DNA of 64,000 nucleotides from Merluccius polli (taxonomy: Eukaryota; Chordata; Actinopteri; Gadiformes; Merlucciidae), in contig JAOPHQ010006262.1 of NCBI GenBank assembly GCA_030340625.1, positions 201,001 to 265,000 on the forward strand, given 5' to 3'. Shown here one piece after another: positions 57,206-64,000 of the stretch (its first letter is position 1; each line of letters starts with the position of its first letter). The notes under the pieces were generated by a model. It did not search any database and was not told the origin of the DNA. It worked only from the letters and a program-made list of their open reading frames with translations. Both the position numbers and the translations under genes were made by a program.

Positions 57206-57505
57206 TGTGTGTTGTTGATGGCTGGTTTACAGCCTCACCTGGCCTGAGTCAGACTGATTGGACTCTGGCTGGGTGGGGCTGCACACCTGTGGTGCATGAG
57301 CAATCATGGCACCCAGGATAAACCAGCCATCAGCACACACACTCGAGGAGGAGCACCGTCATGACATGTACTATCAGCTCGGCGAATACCAACTGGCCTT
57401 CAACTCCAATAAACACCTTTGAATAACATCTACCCGTGTCCTGTGTCGGAGGGCCCCAAAAGAAAGCCACTTCGGTGGCGTGTGGCCGGACGTTACCCCG
57501 CCACA
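57206..57505 (+). repeat. 3' LTR of the short LTR element
   Basis: 300 bp, starting tgtgtgttgttgatggctgg and ending accccgccaca. Close to the 5' LTR with a number of substitutions and small indels. No inverted arm. Confidence 0.88.
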
Positions 57506-57510
57506 TATTA

Positions 57511-58308
57511 TAATACATAATTTATACATCTCTGTGTTGGCTGTCTTTGCCATGTTTTATTCTGCTGTTGATTCGATAAGAAGTGGCAGGTATTTCATTC
57601 ATTTATCCGCCACAGTGTCACACTGTCTGTCCACACGTGTAATCAGTGTGTAAACAGACAAGCTGTAACCATGGTAACAACAATTGCATGACATGGTAAC
57701 AGCTTACATTAATTGAGTCGGGCTCGGGTCCGGACAGAAAAGTCAGAAGACCGTCGGGTTCGGGTCAGGCTCGGTTACTACACTCTCGGGCACAGCGGAG
57801 AATAAGTTGGTTCCACTACAATAACGAGATTTGTCCAGGAAAAGAGGTCCACATCAACCACAACAGTGAGCTGGTTCTGAAGCTACAGAGGAAAGGGCTT
57901 TGCAGAAGGCCCGGGGTGGGTGGGGGGGTTCGCTCAGCATCAAAGGGGGAAGGGAGTGGAAGGGGAAGGCATTACTTGCCTGACTCATCATAGCTTTCTA
58001 GACAGACCGAAAATGGCCACTTACCATTTAGTACACACTTTTATCGAATGTACCTTTTGGCTTGGGGGTTGGAATGGGGGATAGATAAAGTTCTGAATAC
58101 ATAATTATACACTTTTATTAATTATACACTCAAAAGGACCAGATGACAGATGGCAGAAAGGCAGACAGAGGAACAGAGCTCACAATGAGGACAGACACAG
58201 TGGTTTAGCACTAGTGCATCGGGCATGCATCCCGCCATTGTTTTCAATGTTTTTAATGAATATATCAATATATAGGTTCAAGCACCATCACAAACACTTC
58301 ATGCATTG

Positions 58309-58311
<3 letters not shown>
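57511..58311. other. Unassigned, with a hAT-like fragment
   Basis: 57715-57790 has 'gagtcgggctcgggtccgga' and 'cgtcgggttcgggtcaggct', as in hAT-type repeats and related to about 39930-39985. The rest is unassigned. Confidence 0.4.

Positions 58312-58361
<50 letters not shown>
58312..58361. repeat. (AT)25 microsatellite
   Basis: Uninterrupted AT dinucleotides, followed by TG repeats and GA-rich sequence to about 58420. Confidence 0.97.
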
Positions 58362-58369
<8 letters not shown>

Positions 58370-59422
58370 ATAGAGCGAGAGACAGAGGATGAGAGCCAGA
58401 GAGCGAATAGAGAGAGAGCGAGGGGACATGGAATCCAGTACATGAAAGCGACTACATGTTAAAGTGCTTAAGGGTTTATGTCACTTTCTTTCCTCTCTTG
58501 AGCCGAGCTTTCTGCAAAGCTTGATTTTCACCGGCTCTTTCATATAACTTAAAAACACCTCTTTTTCCCTCCCTCCTTTCAGGGTTGGGGGAGGGGCTGG
58601 GAGGGTGAAATCCCATTGAATGTTGCTTCATCCAGAGAGTCTGCTCCGGTCGCTGTGGGAGATACCCCCACCACACACACACACACACACCTTCAGTAAA
58701 GTGATTTATCCTGCTGACTATCACTCTGGTTTCACTAAGTCGCTGCCAGGAGATCTATATTACAGCTACACACTACTACACAGACATATACAGACAAATG
58801 CAACACAACGCACAGATGCACACTCACACAAATACAAAAAAACTATACAGATTCATGCATGGCACGCACACATACATATAGACATAAATAGAACACGCAT
58901 ATATGCATACAGATACAAACACATACGTGAACACAGACACACGGTACATAATAAAGCACACAAACTTCAGACTCATATACCTATTCTAAAGAGAATCAGT
59001 ATAAGCTTCAAACTAGAGCCAGCCTGTTCACAGACACACACAGACACACACACGCACACTTAAATCCCAGACAGAAACAGCTGGGAGTTGAACAGAAATA
59101 AAAAAGCAGTTAATGCGACGCCAGGAGCGCCGCATCACCTAGCAGATGCGCTAACTAGCAACCGACCCAACAACGCATGCACTGCCACAGCTAGGCATCC
59201 TCAACATGAGGCGTAACCATGTCAACAAGAACAGACACCACCACGCCTCCAGCCCTCAATTACATCAGAAGGGATGTGCATACGCCGATTACGCCGTGCT
59301 GAACAACACACATGCCTCAGCGGGAGCCACAACACCACAACACAATGATAAACAACCCAATGAAACACAACCCAACCAATGACACACAACCACACCATCC
59401 AATGATACAGAACACAATTGCA
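58362..59422. other. Unassigned, CA-rich
   Basis: (CA)n at about 58671-58690, then 58760-59070 is rich in 'acacacata/cacaga' type repeats. A frame at 58620-59063 is a translation of this. No gene. Confidence 0.5.
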
Positions 59423-59545
59423 TTGTCCAAAGTGAATTCAGGTACATATCATTAAGGAGCTGGTAGGGGTTAGGCTAGGGCATCTTGCTCAAAGATGCTA
59501 ACCCATCGAACCCAGAACCTTGAGGCTGGGAATCGAACACATTTG
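59423..59545 (-). repeat. tRNA-derived SINE copy, 3' truncated
   Basis: It contains 'gtgaattcaggtacatatca', 'ttaaggagctggtaggggtt', 'gcatcttgctcaaagatgc' and 'gggaatcgaac', the complement of the same SINE as at 24230-24410 and 101-290. The usual tail is mostly missing. Confidence 0.75.
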
Positions 59546-59913
59546 TCTATCTTGCAGATATCTATGTCTGTACATGTGTTTTAATGATGGAAATGGCTCT
59601 GGACCAGAACCAAAGCATGTTTGTGTGCCTTACCAACCAACCTTTATTGTAATAAACCCAGTCTGGCTGCTAAATGATTACATTTTAATTGTTTAGAGAA
59701 GAGTACAATGAAATACGTGTCACACACACACACATCCTACATTTCCTCCAGAGGGATGTGAGACAAACGCCTCATAATATTTCACCGATTTCTCCCAGCG
59801 ATTGTGTTGTAGAACTCTCCACGCCTAGTAACACTACTACACTCCCCAATAAAATACACACATTATGTTTTACCCCACAGGAAAACAATTTCAAACACAA
59901 AGCAATCACTTCC

Positions 59914-59946
<33 letters not shown>

Positions 59947-60398
59947 AAAGAGAGAGAGAGAAAGAGACCACCCTTTGCTTTGATGCCTGGTGCCGTCTTA
60001 CCACTCACACCACAACTCCCGCTCTCACTGGGGGAACATTACAAGGGGCTGGATAAAACCAGATAAAATCAATTTGACATGGTGACTGTGGAGGTCCTCC
60101 GATTGACTTTAATCCCCTTTCTGCTCCCCCCCTCCTCCGCTTTGCCCCTCGTCGCGATATAGTTCAAATGATTGACATCATGATAAGCTCAGCTAAATTA
60201 TAATAGGTACAATTAAAATGTAATCATCCCTTTTTTTCTCCTCTCTCTCTATTGTTGAAGTCTAAATGGACAAAGAGAGAAAAAGAGAGTGAGACGTTAT
60301 TGCGTTATTTGTTTTCAGACAGTTGCACCGAATGAGTTACCCCTAATTCACAACTAAAACAGTCACAAGTGCAGCATAAGCGCTGCATCGTACGCATC
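59546..60398. other. Unassigned
   Basis: A (GA)n tract lies at 59917-59965. About 60150-60240 is AT-rich with GATA/ATTA motifs. No gene. Confidence 0.45.
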
Positions 60399-60696
60399 TG
60401 TAGCAGTGTTCCTCTGCCACAAGACACATAAGTGGCTTTTTGATGAGCTCCTCTGACACAAGACACAGGTTTTAGTTGGTTGAGAATATACATTTATTGG
60501 AAATGGTGAGATGTTAAAAGCTGAGCAGATAGTCTATGCTGCCATGACAGTGGCTCTCTCCTGAGTGTGTGTGTGGTGATAGCTGGTTTATCCTGGGTGC
60601 CATGATTGCTCTGCACCACAGGTGTGCAGCCCCACCCAACCCAGAGTAATCAGTCTGACTCAGGTGAGGCTGTAAACCAGCTATCAACCACACACA
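60399..60696 (-). repeat. Solo LTR related to the 56-57 kb element
   Basis: In the minus orientation it begins tgtgtgtggttgatagctgg, has the same middle ('cagcctcacctgagtcagac', 'gcacacctgtggtgca', 'catggcacccaggataaacc'), an AATAAA and the end 'cttgtggcagaggaacactg', ending at tgctaca. It is roughly 80% similar to the other LTRs by eye. A target duplication was not seen. Confidence 0.75.
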
Positions 60697-61530
60697 CTCT
60701 ACGGCTTCATATAAACTGCCATGTTAATCGACATTTTCAACTGGTGCCTATTCCCCATAGAGTTTCATTTAAAACATACAATTTAGTTTCTGCCAAGCTT
60801 GTTATGAATCAACCACATATATAAGTTGCTGATGCAATAGCCCTCATGTGGATCCCAGAGTTTAATGAATGCTAAAGTCATGAACTACTCCATCTGCACA
60901 AACGTAGAACAAGGAAATGTGGAACAAAATGGTTTAACAAGGAATTGAAAGATTCCCTTACCACCACCCCCCCGCGTTCTGTTTTAAAGAGGCAAAGCCA
61001 GTACTGATCGTATAGAGCGCGTGTTTTATTTAATGACCAAAGTGAAGACGGAGTCGGTGGGAATTGGACGTGCAGGAATTATGCTATCCTTGGTTTTGGT
61101 GTGAATTTGGGGTTAGACCTATTTTTCTCTCAATAAAGGGGAGATTGTTTTAGAAAAATAATGAAATAATTATGAGTTTGATGAATGTTAAAGGAGATAT
61201 AGTTGTTTGCTGTTATATTAATGTTCAAAATATCATCCATAGCTCCTTTAAAAGACCATAATAATATCCTGAGGTAAAATCATTAATATACTCGATGACA
61301 ATTAAAGAGGATAAACAAACAAATTGTTTTCTTTGTTCAACGAGCCCTGCTGCCCAAAGTAAATCTGATTCAGGATTAGTCATAATGATTAAACAGCAAT
61401 TTAAACATCCTAATTAACCAATCACCTAACCTTTAAAAGACACAGCACACTTTAAATGAACAGTAGTTTTATTTGCAAATACAATGTAGGAATCCACTAA
61501 CACTTCTTCTGATAGCATCATATTTGGTTA
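60697..61530. other. Unassigned; AT-rich block with many homeodomain-like cores
   Basis: 61240-61460 has several ATTA/TAAT cores, 'ctaattaaccaatcac' and 'aggataaacaaacaaattg' (a forkhead-like core) and no repeat signature. It could be a regulatory element of a neighbouring gene, but without comparison this is a guess. Confidence 0.35.
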
Positions 61531-61950
61531 AACACACTGGTTATCTCCTCCAAAGAGGTTTTGTTTTCACCCTGTCTGTCCATCCGTGTGTCTGTCCATC
61601 TGAAACAAACCCTCTGTGTTTGTGTGTGGGATATCTCAAAGAGTTGAGATACACACAGATTTGCACCAAATTTGGTTGATTACCTTTTCATGCCAACCTG
61701 ACAAAATGGGGCATGGCAGTGGGCGTGGCGTCTCTGAGTGGGATATCTCCAAAAGTTTGAGCACAGATTTGCAGCGAATTTGGTGGGTAGGTTGGTTATG
61801 GGCCAAGTAAGAAGTGCCAAAAGGGGTCATGGCAGTGGGCGTGACATATCACAACAAGGTGCATAACTCATCATAGATTCGTGTCACACCACCAAAATTA
61901 TCTTGAAAGGTTTCATGATGATTGTTGGGTGACTTCCCCCCGCCCTGCCC
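61531..61950 (+). repeat. Dispersed repeat with two diverged sub-units
   Basis: 'gggatatctcaaagagttga' and 'gggatatctccaaaagtttg' each precede 'cacagatttgca' and 'aatttggt', then 'ggcatggcagtgggcgtgg' and 'gtcatggcagtgggcgtgac'. So a ~110-bp unit is present twice. The pattern is familiar from fish repetitive DNA. Non-coding. Confidence 0.6.
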
Positions 61951-64000
61951 ACTTCCTGTTTTCTTGAGAATCTCTAAAAGGGGCCTTGTGGGATGTCATC
62001 AGACTCAGCTCAGAGCAGCCAATCAGCTACCTCCAAGTCAGGCCTACTTCTATCAGGCTGATTCCTTGGCACATTTTCTTGTTGCAACTACTTTTGTCTG
62101 ATGTGCTGAAATAGTGCCATATACGTTTTGTATTTTGTTTATCTCTGTCTGATGTTTGAACTTATATCTGAATAAAATTAGCATTACTTGGTTTTTAACC
62201 AATAACAAATACAATGATGCACTTTTGAATTAGCAGCACAGATATTCTAGCAAGTCTAAACTAGTGGAGGGATTTTCAATGATTACCAGTTAGTTTGTTC
62301 CCACAAGTACTCGACTACTCGTTTTTTGGGGGGGGTTTTGCGCATGCGTCGTCGTACAGCAGACCTGTCTGTCTAAAAGGCGATAACAGAGCAGAGATAG
62401 AATTCTCCGGCTGCACTTCACAGCACTATCAAAGTCGCTAGTACATTGTACCACTTTGAGAAAGGGCAAGACCGACAGAGCCGTCAAGATGTCACTTTGT
62501 TGATTTGTTGATATATATCTACATCTATATAGATATCATTAGTTAGTTGTAATAAAAGCCTTAGTAATAATCTGTTTTATTTAATAATGCTGGGGCACAT
62601 GCTCACACAGGCTTCACATAGCCAGTCGGCACATGACTAAACTCAGACATTAACAGGTTTTTGTGTTTAACTATTCAAATATACCTTTGGAAATGTAATG
62701 ATTATCGGAAGCTTGAAATGTGAAAGTATGCACCCCTAAACACCTCAGGCGTTTTAATAGGGAAAGTAAAGCTGCTGCTGGCCTTGAAAACTACAAGACT
62801 CTCTACTTTCACTTACACTTTCTAAAGTTAGCCTCATCACAGCAGCGAGGTGTTATTTCCAAAGACGTTGGCAGGAAGTTTACACCTAAATGTTTTTAAA
62901 TCATACACTGTGAAAGAGCGAGGTAGTGTTGACACCATTGTCTAACCCCTCCCCTTAAAGACACCCCTTAACCTTAACTGTTCTCATTGTTCATATTAGG
63001 TTATCTTTACTGGGGTTTCTGTGTATCGGAATGAAGGACAGTATGGCTGAAATGTGTTTTTTTAGGACCTTGGATCTCAGAAAACCCCCAATAAAATCCA
63101 ATTCAATAATTACTACTACTTCTAGTGTCAGTTCCTGTAAAAATGTGCATGTTGCATCTTAATGACCTTTGGATTAAAATAAACACATTTTCAAAAATGG
63201 AATGTAGCAGTAAAAAAAAGCATGCATTTCATAATGTCATTATTTGTATAGATTACAAATGTTTCAAACTTGGCTAGTGCGCTTTTATTTTGCGTTTTTT
63301 CGTTGTTCCCAGTGAGTCTCCGGCACACAGTGAGCTGATGAATGTCTGTAAATAAACAGCAGGCTGTCTTCTTTGTGTGCAGCCCATGTACTAAAAATGT
63401 TCTGATGAAAGGCCTTTCAATTTCACTTACAAATAACGCATTTGGGGTCTAATCTAGTGATAACAGACACTCCATTCCCAGCACATCACAATGTGTATCG
63501 GGAGTTCCCTTAATCTATCCAAATGTCTTTTCCTAGATAGACTGAAATGGACTTTAACCTTGTGAGTAAAGTGGCAGTTTAATGCTACAACCATGCATTG
63601 GACTGTAATAAAAAGGTCAAACACACAGACAGATTGATTTGATCCTTTCATCTGTAAACAATTGAGTTTGCACAAACTCCGAGTAACAAACTGCTATATT
63701 CTGCAGGATTGTGATCCTTTTTGTTATTTAACGGTTCATTCTCACCACACAGACGGATCCAAGAGGGAGACTAGAACAGAAGGCACACTTTGTTCTGTCA
63801 TCGAGACTCATCCACATTTGGGGTGTGTGTGTGTGTGTGTATGGGAGGGGGTAGACTGTTTGTCTGCAGGTCGACGGGCCCACTTAGAGGATGTAATCGT
63901 GTTAGTCATTCAATATAAACATCTTGTATGTAACTCAGCCTTTAAGATTAAAAAAGGGACACTATTTTGATGTGACTCATAATAGAATCCACCATTGGTG
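61951..64000. other. Unassigned
   Basis: No gene or complete element recognised. 'tatatatctacatctatata' near 62510, G-tract near 62326, (GT)n at about 63822-63842. 63240-63420 appears non-repetitive. Small frames (for example 63662-63970) have no motifs. Confidence 0.5.

Larger units (their letters stand above)
56007..57505 (+). mobile_element. Short non-autonomous LTR element with a palindromic 5' end
   Basis: LTRs of about 300 bp at 56171-56473 and 57206-57505, a tRNA-Lys-type primer site and a G-rich tract before the 3' LTR. To the left of the 5' LTR, 56007-56170 is an inverted copy of the LTR's own 3' part, so the element begins tgtggcgggg and ends ccccgccaca. The whole is flanked by tatta (56002-56006 and 57506-57510), within an ATT-rich SINE tail. 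The 730-bp interior is GC-rich and has no recognised gag or pol. Confidence 0.75.

Noticed and set aside
60399..60696. Palindromic LTR like that at 56 kb
   Set aside because: Only the LTR's inherent short inverted repeat is present; no extra arm.

Overview
The window looks like accessory, transposon-rich DNA of a teleost fish. The evidence is the repeat spectrum: tRNA-type SINEs with the usual fish tail, a 5S-derived SINE, CR1/Rex/L2-type LINEs, a BEL/Pao LTR retrotransposon, an endogenous retrovirus-like element, several hAT elements and TTAA-flanked DNA transposons. Introns are spliceosomal and microsatellites are frequent. I found no convincing host single-copy protein gene, rRNA gene, tRNA gene or CRISPR array. 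Nearly all coding capacity belongs to mobile elements.

Layout. 1-8.2 kb is mostly unassigned, with a SINE and MITE pieces. 8.27-8.75 kb is a MITE with 115-bp perfect inverted repeats. 8.95-14.94 kb is a minus-strand LINE (ORF1 intact, ORF2 broken) carrying three later insertions, each with its own target-site duplication: a MITE at 9320-9795, a hAT-type element at 11619-12415 and a solo LTR at 12453-12865. 16.1-18.2 kb is a decayed plus-strand L2-type LINE split by a hAT remnant. 20.74-21.16 kb is a TTAA MITE.

25174-36335 is an LTR provirus: 4-bp duplication ACAG, tRNA-Trp-type primer site, polypurine tract, and only a trace of integrase. A complete hAT transposon (27002-32040) sits inside it. 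That hAT has an apparently intact 11-exon transposase gene of 730 codons. 40530-47261 is a minus-strand BEL/Pao element with virtually identical LTRs (duplication TTTGT) but a broken pol. 48210-48605 is a solo LTR of the same family as the 25-36 kb provirus.

50584-53129 is the most unusual unit. It is bounded by TTAA and imperfect inverted repeats. It carries a two-exon gene for a protein resembling the cytoplasmic C-terminal domain of P2X7 receptors (one frameshift) and, on the opposite strand, an exon ending in a THAP-type box. This suggests a Kolobok-like transposon with a P2X7-like accessory gene. 53906-54963 is an internally deleted hAT. 55.06-57.5 kb is a 5S-SINE hit by a MITE and by a short LTR element with a tRNA-Lys1,2-type primer site whose 5' LTR is extended into a ~190-bp-arm palindrome. 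A related solo LTR lies at 60399-60696. The rest to 64 kb is repeats and unassigned sequence.

The elements do not form one pathway. The window records successive insertions, and the duplications let much of their order be read directly. Coordinates of elements with duplications are exact by eye; those of decayed elements are approximate.
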